From NCBI RefSeq assembly GCF_001975985.1, contig NZ_MTQF01000004.1, positions 279,838 through 343,837 of the forward strand: a stretch of DNA of 64,000 bases. The letters are read 5' to 3'. This stretch comes from [Flexibacter] sp. ATCC 35103 (lineage in GTDB: Bacteria > Bacteroidota > Bacteroidia > Flavobacteriales > Flavobacteriaceae). The position numbers were made by a program, and so were the translations under genes. Under the pieces are notes generated by a model. The model did not search any database, was not told the DNA's origin, and was given only the letters and a program-made list of their open reading frames with translations. Positions 1 through 8,079 of this stretch are shown piece after piece. The first letter of the stretch is position 1, and the number at the start of each line of letters is the position of its first letter.

Positions 1-2
1 GC

Positions 3-488
3 GCATGGTTAGGCGGAAGTATCGATACATCAGGCGCTGTGGTAGCTTCCGGATCTTTGGTTGGCGAAACTGCTTTGAAGATTAGCACGATTGTAAAATT
101 TTCTCAAAATGTATTATTAGGCATAGCTGCTTTTGCAATCTCAGTATATTGGACCTATACACATAACAAATCAGAAGAAGTTATAGCATCAAAACCTACT
201 TTAAGTGTTATTTGGGAACGTTTTCCAAAGTTTGTAATTGGATTTATTGCGGCTTCATTGCTGTTTTCTTTCCTGCTAACTTCTGAAACCAGAGATGGTG
301 TAAAAGACAGCCTGAAGAATTTACAAGGCATATGGTTTGCTTTGGCTTTTACCAGTATTGGTCTCGAAACCAACTTTAAGGATTTACTGAGTAATAATAG
401 CCGTAAACCTTTGTACGCCTTTTTAATAGCGCAATTATTCAATGTCATTGTTACCCTGATTATTGCTTTTTTACTGTTTGGTAAGTAA
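3..488 (+). CDS. YeiH/UPF0324-type putative sulfate exporter, 3' part only
   Basis: The reading frame is open from base 3, so the gene begins before the window; 161 C-terminal residues are visible. The segment carries the DTSGAV motif near its start and several hydrophobic helices, with a last membrane segment ending in LLFGK. This matches the YeiH family of inner-membrane proteins annotated as putative sulfate exporters; full members are about twice this length. Substrate is not proven for most members. A sulfatase and a sulfur-related encapsulin operon follow on the same strand, which makes a sulfur-anion role plausible (inference). The GTG at 39 is an internal codon, not the start. Confidence 0.75.
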   Translation, partial: AWLGGSIDTSGAVVASGSLVGETALKISTIVKFSQNVLLGIAAFAISVYWTYTHNKSEEVIASKPTLSVIWERFPKFVIGFIAASLLFSFLLTSETRDGVKDSLKNLQGIWFALAFTSIGLETNFKDLLSNNSRKPLYAFLIAQLFNVIVTLIIAFLLFGK

Positions 489-539
489 AAAAATAATCTC
501 GCAAAGGCGCTAAGGCGCAAAGTTTAAACGCAATATTGT

Positions 540-622
540 CATTGCGAGGAACGAAGCAACCACACTAACAATGATATACAACATTTCACTTTGCTAATGA
601 GGTTGCTTCGTTCCTCGCAATG
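540..622. repeat. 22-bp perfect inverted repeat (REP-like)
   Basis: The arms at 540-561 (cattgcgaggaacgaagcaa plus cc) and 601-622 are exact reverse complements around a 39-bp spacer. The stretch just before it (about 500-521) has the phrase gcgctaaggcgcaaag. It lies between the transporter and the sulfatase and could form a long hairpin. No ORF is inside. Confidence 0.8.
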
Positions 623-690
623 ACTTTGCGTAAAAAAAACTTTGACAAAGTTAACTCAGCAATTTTCAAAAAATTAAAATATCAACAATA

Positions 691-2337
691 ATGAAAAAAA
701 CAATTATTACGCTAAACCTTCTGCTATCAGTCGTTTTAGTTTCGGCACAAAACAAAACAACTGCTGAAAAACCCAATATCATTTTAATAATGGTTGATGA
801 TATGGGATATTCTGACTTAGGGAATTATGGCTCAGAAATTAAAACGCCAAACTTAGATAAATTAGCCAATGAAGGTTTACGCCTACGCGAATTCTACAAT
901 AATTCGATTTGTGCACCAACAAGAGGATCGTTACTTACGGGACAATATCAGCATAAGGCCGGAATGGGATTTTTTGATGTCAATTTAGGATTACCGGCGT
1001 ATCAGGGCTATTTAAACAAAGAATCTTTGACATTAGGAGAAGTTTTTCGTTCGGGAGGTTATAGCACTTTACTTTCCGGAAAATGGCACGTAGGCTCTGA
1101 AGATCAGGCGCAATGGCCGAATCAAAGAGGTTTTGATAAGTTTTACGGAATCCTAAAAGGTGCCTCCAACTATTTTGATACCAAACCGTTGCCATTTGGA
1201 AAAACACCTTATCCTGTAAAACTGATTCGGAATAATGAAGAATTACATCCAAAAGATGATTCGTACTATTTTACAGATGAAATTGGCAACAATGCGGTGA
1301 CTTTTTTAGACGAGCAAAACAAAGAAAACAAACCGTTCTTTTTGTATTTGGCTTTTACGGCTCCACATTGGCCATTGCAAGCAAAACCGGTTGATATTGC
1401 AAAATACCGAGGCAAATTTGATGAAGGTTGGGATATTCTAAGAGAAAAAAGAATTGCAAAACTTAAAGCAAACGGCATTTTACCAAGTAATCAAACGGTT
1501 TCTGCCAGAGATCCTGAAGTTCCGGAATGGAGTAAATTATCCTATGACGAAAAACAATTCTGGAAAGCAAAAATGGAAGTTTATGCCGCAATGGTGGATA
1601 ATATGGATCAGAATGTGGGTAAAGTTCTGGAGAAATTAAAAGCGCTTAAGAAAGACAAAAATACGCTGATTATTTTTATTTCTGATAATGGTGCGCAAGG
1701 CGGTTTTAACACCTATAATCCGTTAGGAAGAGGTTTAGTTCGAAATGAAGGTCCTGTTGGAACTTCAGGATCATTTGATTATCAGGAACAAAACTGGGCA
1801 TATTTATCTAATACTCCACTTCAGCAATATAAAAACAATATGCATGAAGGCGGATTCAGTTCTCCGTTTATTGCCTGGTTTCCATCAAAAATAAAAGCAG
1901 GCAGAATAGATAAAGGAACTGGGCATATCATTGATCTTGCGCCTACTTTTTACGAATTGGCAGGAATCGAATATCCAAAAGAATATAACGGCATAAACTC
2001 AAATCCGTTACCAGGAAAAAGCTTATTACCTGTATTGTTCGATAATGCTGCTGAAGTAAACAGAGGAGTTCCCTTATTCTGGGAAAGAGCAGGAAACAGA
2101 GCTGTGAGAGATGGAAAATGGAAATTAGTTTCGACTTATCCTTCTTATGAATGGGAACTGTATAACATAGAAACAGATCGTGGCGAAACGACAAATGTGG
2201 CACAGCAAAATCCCGGAGTTGTCAATACCCTTTCTGCGGCTTATTTTGACTGGGCAGATAAAACAGGAGTTGTAGAATATAGCAAATTCAAATTAAAGCC
2301 GGAACAAATGCCTGGCGGAGCGGCATTAAAAAAGTAA
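691..2337 (+). CDS. Secreted sulfatase (arylsulfatase family, formylglycine type)
   Basis: This 548-residue protein starts with a Sec signal peptide ending near VSAQ (residue 20). It has the sulfatase metal site VDDMGYSDLG (D36, D37), the modification motif CAPTR with Cys74, which must be converted to formylglycine, the GKWHVG motif, and a later SDNG motif. Family members hydrolyse sulfate esters in the periplasm or at the surface, releasing sulfate from algal or host polysaccharides or small molecules; the substrate cannot be read from sequence. A maturase must be encoded elsewhere. It ends 85 bp before the encapsulin gene on the same strand with no hairpin terminator or TAnnTTTG box in the gap, so co-transcription with the nanocompartment genes is plausible. 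Confidence 0.93.
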   Translation: MKKTIITLNLLLSVVLVSAQNKTTAEKPNIILIMVDDMGYSDLGNYGSEIKTPNLDKLANEGLRLREFYNNSICAPTRGSLLTGQYQHKAGMGFFDVNLGLPAYQGYLNKESLTLGEVFRSGGYSTLLSGKWHVGSEDQAQWPNQRGFDKFYGILKGASNYFDTKPLPFGKTPYPVKLIRNNEELHPKDDSYYFTDEIGNNAVTFLDEQNKENKPFFLYLAFTAPHWPLQAKPVDIAKYRGKFDEGWDILREKRIAKLKANGILPSNQTVSARDPEVPEWSKLSYDEKQFWKAKMEVYAAMVDNMDQNVGKVLEKLKALKKDKNTLIIFISDNGAQGGFNTYNPLGRGLVRNEGPVGTSGSFDYQEQNWAYLSNTPLQQYKNNMHEGGFSSPFIAWFPSKIKAGRIDKGTGHIIDLAPTFYELAGIEYPKEYNGINSNPLPGKSLLPVLFDNAAEVNRGVPLFWERAGNRAVRDGKWKLVSTYPSYEWELYNIETDRGETTNVAQQNPGVVNTLSAAYFDWADKTGVVEYSKFKLKPEQMPGGAALKK

Positions 2338-2422
2338 TTCAAATTTTAAGCAGAAAACAGAGATGTAAATAAATTCTTAAATTAGTACATTCAAAATAAA
2401 TTAACCACTAAACCATTAAGCC

Positions 2423-3343
2423 ATGGCTGAAACAAAACAACAACAGACAGCATTAGGAGATGTTGCAGCAAGACAATTAGCAATTGCAACCCGTACCGTT
2501 CCTCAAATTGGTACAATTTCCCCACGTTGGTTAACCCATCTTTTACATTGGACACCCGTAGAATCAGGGGTTTTTCGTTTGAATAAAGTAAAAGACGGAA
2601 GCCACATTGAGGTAGATTGTTCTGCAAGAGACGAAAGAGTTTTACCAAATACTTTTGTCGATTACATCGATAATCCTAGAGAATATAATCTTGCGGCAGT
2701 TCAAACTATTGTTGATGTACACACAAGGGTTTCTGATTTATACAGCAAACCATACAATCAGATTTCTGAACAGCTTCGCCTTGCAATTGAAACGATCAAG
2801 GAACGTCAGGAAAGTGAATTAATCAACAATAAAGATTACGGTTTGTTAAGTAATGTTGCACCATCGCAGATTATTAAAACCAGAACCGGTGCGCCAACTC
2901 CTGATGATTTAGACGAATTATTGACAAAAGTATGGAAAGAGCCTGGATTTTTCTTGCTGCACCCTTTAGCCATTGCCGCTTTTGGCCGCGAATGTACACG
3001 TCGTGGTGTTCCGCCTCCTACAACTTCTTTATTTGGATCTCAGTTTTTAACCTGGAGAGGAATTCCGCTTATTCCATCAGATAAATTACCTATAGTAAAC
3101 GGAAAATCTAAAATCATTTTATTACGTACTGGTGAAAGCCGTCAAGGGGTTATCGGGTTGATTCAGCCGGGATTACAAGGCGAACAATCACCAGGATTAT
3201 CTGTTCGCTTTATGGGAATAAATGAAAAAGCAATTGCATCATATCTGGTATCTCTTTATTGCTCATTGGCCATATTGGTAGACGATGCCATCGCTGTTCT
3301 TGAAGATGTAGAAATAGGAAAGTACCATGAGTATAAATACTAA
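2423..3343 (+). CDS. Family 2A encapsulin shell protein (SrpI-like)
   Basis: The 306-residue protein closely resembles the family 2A encapsulin of Synechococcus elongatus (SrpI) as I remember it: N-terminal stretch DVAARQLA..TVPQ..TISPRWL, then YVDY..PREY, TRVSDLYS, ETIKERQE, GAPTPDDLD, and near the C-terminus GLSVRFMGIN. Family 2A shells have an HK97-type fold and self-assemble into icosahedral protein compartments that load a cysteine desulfurase. No cyclic-nucleotide-binding domain is present, which separates it from family 2B. Its last 17 bases overlap the next gene, the expected cargo enzyme, so the two are almost certainly translated together. Older pipelines often mislabel such proteins as regulators; nothing here looks like a DNA-binding domain. 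Confidence 0.95.
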   Translation: MAETKQQQTALGDVAARQLAIATRTVPQIGTISPRWLTHLLHWTPVESGVFRLNKVKDGSHIEVDCSARDERVLPNTFVDYIDNPREYNLAAVQTIVDVHTRVSDLYSKPYNQISEQLRLAIETIKERQESELINNKDYGLLSNVAPSQIIKTRTGAPTPDDLDELLTKVWKEPGFFLLHPLAIAAFGRECTRRGVPPPTTSLFGSQFLTWRGIPLIPSDKLPIVNGKSKIILLRTGESRQGVIGLIQPGLQGEQSPGLSVRFMGINEKAIASYLVSLYCSLAILVDDAIAVLEDVEIGKYHEYKY

Positions 3344-5258
3344 CAACGACGGTTTACCTAACATTGATGATTTGCAGTTTTTGGCGAACGAATTGTTCAG
3401 GACATTACCTAATGAATTTCCTAAGGAAATCTCGTTAAGTCCTGATCGAAATGAACATCCTCGTGCCACAAAAATTGCAGAGACCTTGTTGAGTGCCGGG
3501 AATTTTAGCGGTAACAACACGCCTCTTTCATCACAAAATGTGGCAATTGAACCTTCTGCCCCATCTGCATTTAGCGGTTTTGGAGCGTCACCAACTGTTG
3601 CCAATTATGGTTCAGGAGCTTCGGCTTTATATCCTAATGCCGGAGCGGGATTTGATCCTCAAAGTGGGGTTTCTGCATCAGGAATTCAACACGGGAATAA
3701 CGTGAATGTCAACAATCCGCAAACGGGTTTTAACGATTCCAATTTTAAGAATGGCGGAACGGCGCAATCAAATGAAGAAACATTTTTTTCGAAATTGCTT
3801 TTAAACAATGATTATCTCCCTTTTCAAACCGAAAGTTCTTCTTTTGAAACGGAACTAAATGCGGCATTAAAACTTGTTGATACGCAATTTACAAAACGTT
3901 TAGATTTTCCGTTAAACGGAAATGAAAATCCAAATTCGTATTATTTTCTGGATCAAAATCCGTTTGCTTTTGATCAGAGAAATACAAATTTAGTTGTTGG
4001 AAATACTTTTGAAAAACCAGATTTTGGTAACATTTCAGGTTCTCGTTTTGATGCTAATCTTGTTAAAAAAGATTTTCCTATTCTAAGAGAAACCGTAAAT
4101 GGCAAACCTTTAGTTTGGTTTGATAATGCGGCTACGACACAAAAACCACAATTGGTTATTGATCGTATTGCTTATTTCTACGAACACGAAAATTCGAATA
4201 TTCATCGTGCAGCACACGAACTTGCCGCTCGTGCATCTGATGCTTATGAAGCTGCGCGCGAAAAAGTAAAAACTTTTTTGAATGCAAATTCTGTAAACGA
4301 AATTGTATTTGTTCGCGGTGCTACAGAAGGAATCAATCTGGTTGCTCAAAGCTGGGGCGATCATAATTTAGTTGCCGGAGACGAAATCATTGTCAGTAAT
4401 CTGGAGCATCACGCAAATATTGTTCCTTGGAAAAGATTAGCAGATAAAAAAGGATTGAAACTTCGTGTAATTCCTGTAGATGACGACGGACAAATTTTAC
4501 TGGATGAATATGCTAAACTGCTAAATTCAAAAACGCGTCTGGTAGCTTTTACACAAGTTTCGAATGCATTAGGAACCGTAACTCCTGCTAAAAGAATCGT
4601 AGAAATGGCACATGCCGTTGGAGCAAAAGTTTTAATTGATGGAGCCCAATCTGTTTCGCACATGAAAGTTGATGTTCAGTATCTAAATCCGGACTGGCTG
4701 GTATTTTCCGGACACAAACTTTTTGGTCCAACCGGAATTGGTGCTTTATACGGAAAAGAAGATTTGCTAAACGAAATGCAACCGTATCAGTCTGGCGGAA
4801 ACATGATTCAGGATGTTACTTTTGAGGAAATCAAATACCACAAAGCGCCCAATCGTTTCGAAGCCGGAACCGGAAACATTGCAGATGCCATTGGCCTTGG
4901 AGCTGCAATAGATTATGTTACCAAACTAGGAATCGAAGCTATTGGACATTACGAACATCAATTGCTGGAATATGCGACAAAATTGCTAAAGGAAATTCCG
5001 GGTGTTCGATTGATTGGTACGGCAAAAGATAAAGCAAGTGTACTTTCTTTTACTTTACAGGGTTATACGAACGATCAGGTAGGTCAGGCGTTGAATAAGG
5101 AAGGCGTTGCAGTAAGAACCGGACATCATTGTGCACAGCCTATTTTGCGAAGAATGGGTGTAGAAACAACAGTTCGTCCCTCTTTGGCTTTCTACAATAC
5201 CACACAGGATGTAGATACTTTTATTAAAACTTTGTGGGAACTTAAAAGATTTAAATAA
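3327..5258 (+). CDS. Encapsulated cysteine desulfurase with disordered cargo-loading extension
   Basis: The C-terminal ~400 residues (about 240-643) are a SufS-type PLP-dependent cysteine desulfurase: WFDNAATTQKP, LEHHAN, the PLP lysine in SGHKLFGP (Lys464) and the sulfur-accepting Cys602 in RTGHHCAQP. It takes sulfur from cysteine as a persulfide, leaving alanine. Residues 1-240 are not part of the normal enzyme: they are rich in Asn, Gly, Ser and Phe and look disordered, with a short helix-like segment DDLQFLANELF (14-24) and a second amphipathic patch around 152-185. In family 2A systems such extensions direct the enzyme into the shell. The ATG at 3327 lies inside the encapsulin gene (17-nt overlap), supporting coupled translation. 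Unlike some relatives there is no serine acetyltransferase or rhodanese gene next to it. Confidence 0.95.
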   Translation: MSINTNNDGLPNIDDLQFLANELFRTLPNEFPKEISLSPDRNEHPRATKIAETLLSAGNFSGNNTPLSSQNVAIEPSAPSAFSGFGASPTVANYGSGASALYPNAGAGFDPQSGVSASGIQHGNNVNVNNPQTGFNDSNFKNGGTAQSNEETFFSKLLLNNDYLPFQTESSSFETELNAALKLVDTQFTKRLDFPLNGNENPNSYYFLDQNPFAFDQRNTNLVVGNTFEKPDFGNISGSRFDANLVKKDFPILRETVNGKPLVWFDNAATTQKPQLVIDRIAYFYEHENSNIHRAAHELAARASDAYEAAREKVKTFLNANSVNEIVFVRGATEGINLVAQSWGDHNLVAGDEIIVSNLEHHANIVPWKRLADKKGLKLRVIPVDDDGQILLDEYAKLLNSKTRLVAFTQVSNALGTVTPAKRIVEMAHAVGAKVLIDGAQSVSHMKVDVQYLNPDWLVFSGHKLFGPTGIGALYGKEDLLNEMQPYQSGGNMIQDVTFEEIKYHKAPNRFEAGTGNIADAIGLGAAIDYVTKLGIEAIGHYEHQLLEYATKLLKEIPGVRLIGTAKDKASVLSFTLQGYTNDQVGQALNKEGVAVRTGHHCAQPILRRMGVETTVRPSLAFYNTTQDVDTFIKTLWELKRFK

Positions 5259-5330
5259 CGTAGAAGAATGTCTTAGGCCTCTTCTCAAAAAAATAATTAC
5301 TTTTTTTGATATTTTAAGTAATTATAACCC

Positions 5331-5366
5331 AAAAGCGATTGTTTCAGGACAGTCGCTTTTTTATAA
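5331..5366 (+). terminator. Terminator of the encapsulin operon
   Basis: The arms aaaagcgatt and agtcgctttt form a 10-bp stem (one G-T pair) followed by a T run, 73 bp after the desulfurase stop. Confidence 0.7.
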
Positions 5367-5369
5367 ATG

Positions 5370-5407
5370 AAAAAGCCATTCCACTTTTAGTGGAATGGCT
5401 TTTTTTC
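5370..5407. terminator. Bidirectional terminator
   Basis: A 15-bp stem (aaaaagccattccac and its complement) with a 5-base loop has A and T runs on both sides. It separates the convergent desulfurase and DUF1810 genes. Confidence 0.9.
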
Positions 5408-5422
5408 CTTGTAAGTGGAAAT

Positions 5423-5884
5423 TTATGTTAATGCTTCAACAGCTGGCGACATTACTTCTACATTTGTAATAGATAGAGTTAACGGGTCTGAATATCCCAT
5501 AAAAAAAGTATTCAATATTTCCTGAAATACAGGATGAGCACCTTCGACCTGAGAAAAAAGTGTCATAGACGAACATAATTTACGAGCACCTAAATCTCCT
5601 AAAATACCTTCGATAGATTTTCTTTTAAATGTTAGCAGAAGCTCTGAAATTTCTATAAGATGTTTTGCCAAAATAGGATGATCTAAAAATTCTTTAGCTT
5701 CTTCAAGATCAGCGATCGCATAATATTTAGAAATATTACTCGTTCCTAATCCTTTTATTTGCGGAAAAATAAACCACATCCAATGTGTTTCTTTTTTTCC
5801 TTTTTTAATTTCGGAAAAAGCGGTAAGATAAAGTTTATTCTGCGCATCTAAAAAACGTGTTATGTCATTATTTGAGTAAGCCAT
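5423..5884 (-). CDS. DUF1810 family protein
   Basis: This 153-residue soluble protein carries the DUF1810 hallmarks: an N-terminal RFLDAQ segment, WMWFIFPQIKGLG and the following SKYYAI. The family is widespread in bacteria and is thought to be an all-helical domain; no biochemical role is settled. It stands alone on the minus strand with a terminator on its 3' side. Length is normal for the family. Confidence 0.85.
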   Translation of the reverse strand: MAYSNNDITRFLDAQNKLYLTAFSEIKKGKKETHWMWFIFPQIKGLGTSNISKYYAIADLEEAKEFLDHPILAKHLIEISELLLTFKRKSIEGILGDLGARKLCSSMTLFSQVEGAHPVFQEILNTFFMGYSDPLTLSITNVEVMSPAVEALT

Positions 5885-6083
5885 TATAATAGAATTGTAT
5901 TTATAAAAGTTAATAAAACCGTTTTAATCGTTATTCGTCTTCATCAAAAATTAAATAAAAATCTATTTTAAGATTCGTTTTAATTTCGTTTTAAAGACAT
6001 TTCAAAACTACTTATCAAGTCGCTTTAAAAAATTATACAATTAATGTCCATTGTTACATAATTTTTAGTCTTCCTATAAAAAC

Positions 6084-6114
6084 AAAAAAGTTGCAGAACA
6101 TTTCTGCAACTTTT
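6084..6114 (-). terminator. rocD terminator
   Basis: A 9-bp stem gttgcagaa/ttctgcaac with a 3-base loop is followed, on the minus strand, by six T residues, just after the rocD stop. Confidence 0.85.
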
Positions 6115-6136
6115 ATAACAATATTCATATTCTTTT

Positions 6137-7390
6137 TTATTCTCTGAAATCATTTAATGATTTCTCGATAATTTCCAGACATTCCTGAATTTGTGCCTCA
6201 TTCATAACCAATGGCGGCGCTAATCTTATCTTATTACCATGAGTTGGTTTTGCCAGTAATCCGTTATCTCTAAATTTAAGACAAATTTCCCAGGCAAGAT
6301 CAGAATCTTCTCCGCAATTAATTACAATAGCATTCAGTAATCCTTTACCGCGAACGAGCGTGATCAGATTGTTTCTCTCTGCAATTTCGTTTAAACCTTT
6401 TCTTAAAATGATTCCTAAACGTTCTGCATTTTCGGCTAGATTTTCTTCTTTAATTACTTCAAGTGCGGCAATTGCAACGGCAGCAGCAACAGGATTTCCA
6501 CCAAAAGTAGATCCGTGTTGGCCTGGTTTAATTACATTCATGATTTCATTGTTACACAAAACCGCAGAAACCGGATAAACTCCGCCAGAAATTGCTTTCC
6601 CTAAAATCAAAATATCAGGCTGTACATTTTCATGATGCACCGCTAATAATTTTCCGGTACGTGCAATTCCGGTCTGAACCTCATCTGCAATAAACAACAC
6701 ATTATGTTTCTCACACAATGCTTTAGCTTTAGATAAATATCCTTCTGAAGGTACATAAACTCCAGCTTCTCCCTGAATTGGTTCAACTAAAAATCCTCCT
6801 ATATTTTTTGATGATTCCAAAGCTTTTTCAAGAGCTTCAAGATTATCATATTCAATTTTTAAAAATCCTTCTGTAAATGGACCAAAGTTTTTACGGGCAC
6901 CTTCATCGTTTGAAAATGATATAATCGTTGTTGTTCTACCGTGAAAATTGTTTTCACAAACGATAACCTGCGCTTGATTTTCCGGAATACCTTTTACTTC
7001 ATAAGCCCATTTTCTACATACTTTTAGTGCAGTTTCAACAGCTTCAGCTCCGGTATTCATTGGCAGAACTTTATCAAAACCAAAATATTTGGTTACAAAT
7101 TCTTCATAATCACCTAGTTTGTCATTATAAAAAGCACGGGAAGTCAACGTAAGTTTTTGCGCCTGATCTACCATTGCTTTTACAATTTTAGGATGGCAAT
7201 GTCCTTGATTTACTGCAGAGTAAGCAGATAAAAAGTCATAATATTTTTTTCCGTCAACATCCCAAACATATACACCTTCTCCTCTTTCTAACACTACCGG
7301 AAGCGGATGATAATTATGAGCTCCGTATTTATTTTCTTTTTCTATCAAAACTTCTGATTTTGACGAAAGTGATTTTTCAGTTTGTATCAT
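6137..7390 (-). CDS. rocD: Ornithine--oxo-acid transaminase
   Basis: The 417-residue class-III aminotransferase matches ornithine aminotransferase: [13 protein letters not shown] at the N-terminus, the [10 protein letters not shown] phosphate site (112-121), the cofactor-contacting Asp236 in DEVQTG, and PLP lysine Lys265 in LGKAISGG. It converts ornithine and 2-oxoglutarate to glutamate semialdehyde and glutamate, linking arginine degradation to proline and glutamate. A -7 box lies 21 bp upstream and an Lrp-type regulator is transcribed divergently from the same 222-bp intergenic region, which suggests amino-acid-responsive control. An arginase-fold gene lies 20 kb away at 27437. Confidence 0.93.
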   Translation of the reverse strand: MIQTEKSLSSKSEVLIEKENKYGAHNYHPLPVVLERGEGVYVWDVDGKKYYDFLSAYSAVNQGHCHPKIVKAMVDQAQKLTLTSRAFYNDKLGDYEEFVTKYFGFDKVLPMNTGAEAVETALKVCRKWAYEVKGIPENQAQVIVCENNFHGRTTTIISFSNDEGARKNFGPFTEGFLKIEYDNLEALEKALESSKNIGGFLVEPIQGEAGVYVPSEGYLSKAKALCEKHNVLFIADEVQTGIARTGKLLAVHHENVQPDILILGKAISGGVYPVSAVLCNNEIMNVIKPGQHGSTFGGNPVAAAVAIAALEVIKEENLAENAERLGIILRKGLNEIAERNNLITLVRGKGLLNAIVINCGEDSDLAWEICLKFRDNGLLAKPTHGNKIRLAPPLVMNEAQIQECLEIIEKSLNDFRE

Positions 7391-7410
7391 GATTTATTTC
7401 TTTTAAAGGG

Positions 7411-7418
7411 CAAAAGTA
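7411..7418 (-). promoter_or_regulatory. rocD -7 box (TACTTTTG)
   Basis: The minus-strand octamer fits TAnnTTTG and is spaced to place transcription start about 13 bases before the ATG. No clear TTTG is seen 19 bp upstream. Confidence 0.45.
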
Positions 7419-7612
7419 TTAAATTTTATTCATTATTAGCCTCTAAAACCATAATTTTGACTTTTAAAACTAATATTAAAGTCAAAAATAACAATTTTAA
7501 ACCATTAAAAAATCAAATATACTTGTCCTTATAAAGAGTTTTATCCTATTTATTGAAAAAAATAATTACTTTTATGAATCTGAAAAGTAGAATTTTAACT
7601 CAATTTAAAATA

Positions 7613-8065
7613 ATGGATATATTAGACGAATTTGATATTAGCATCATTAAAGAATTAGAAAAAGATGGCCGAATGGCGTTTTCTGCAATTGCTGCTAATT
7701 TAAAGATATCAAACACAATGGTGCACCAGCGTATTAACCGAATGGTCGAGCAAGGTGTTATTAGCGGTATAAAACCCATTATTCAGGAAAAGAAAATTGG
7801 TTATGACTGGGCTTCTTTTACGGGAATCACCCTAAATAAAGATTCTGATTCTGACCGAATTATTGAAGCTCTCAAAGATATTCCTGAAATTACAGAATGT
7901 TATTATGTAACAGGTTCTTTTACACTATATATCAAAATCATTGCAACAAATCACGAGCATATGCGCAGGATTCTTTATGAAAAAATCGACAGCATTCCCG
8001 GTATTGCCAAGACAGATTCTATAATTGAATTAGGTTGTGCTTTTAAACGCAATATTAGCTTGTAA
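7613..8065 (+). CDS. Lrp/AsnC family transcriptional regulator
   Basis: This protein of 150 residues has the classic Lrp layout: N-terminal helix-turn-helix (about 1-60, with LDEFDISIIKELEKDGRMAF and the recognition region) and a C-terminal RAM ligand domain with EITECYYVTGSFTLYIKI. I chose the ATG at 7613 because it gives the standard family N-terminus; the frame extends to a TTG at 7553 but that adds 20 atypical residues. It is divergent from rocD, so rocD is the likely target, and it precedes an acylase gene by 14 bp, probably one operon. Confidence 0.9.
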   Translation: MDILDEFDISIIKELEKDGRMAFSAIAANLKISNTMVHQRINRMVEQGVISGIKPIIQEKKIGYDWASFTGITLNKDSDSDRIIEALKDIPEITECYYVTGSFTLYIKIIATNHEHMRRILYEKIDSIPGIAKTDSIIELGCAFKRNISL

Positions 8066-8079
8066 TAACATCAATAATC

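Noticed and set aside
2423..3343. Crp/Fnr-type regulator for the shell gene
   Set aside because: No cyclic-nucleotide or helix-turn-helix region; sequence matches family 2A encapsulin.
5885..6083. Small RNA or riboswitch between DUF1810 and rocD
   Set aside because: AT-rich with no stable fold beyond the rocD terminator.
7553..7612. N-terminal extension of the Lrp regulator from a TTG
   Set aside because: The 20 extra residues do not fit the family and the ATG at 7613 gives the standard start.
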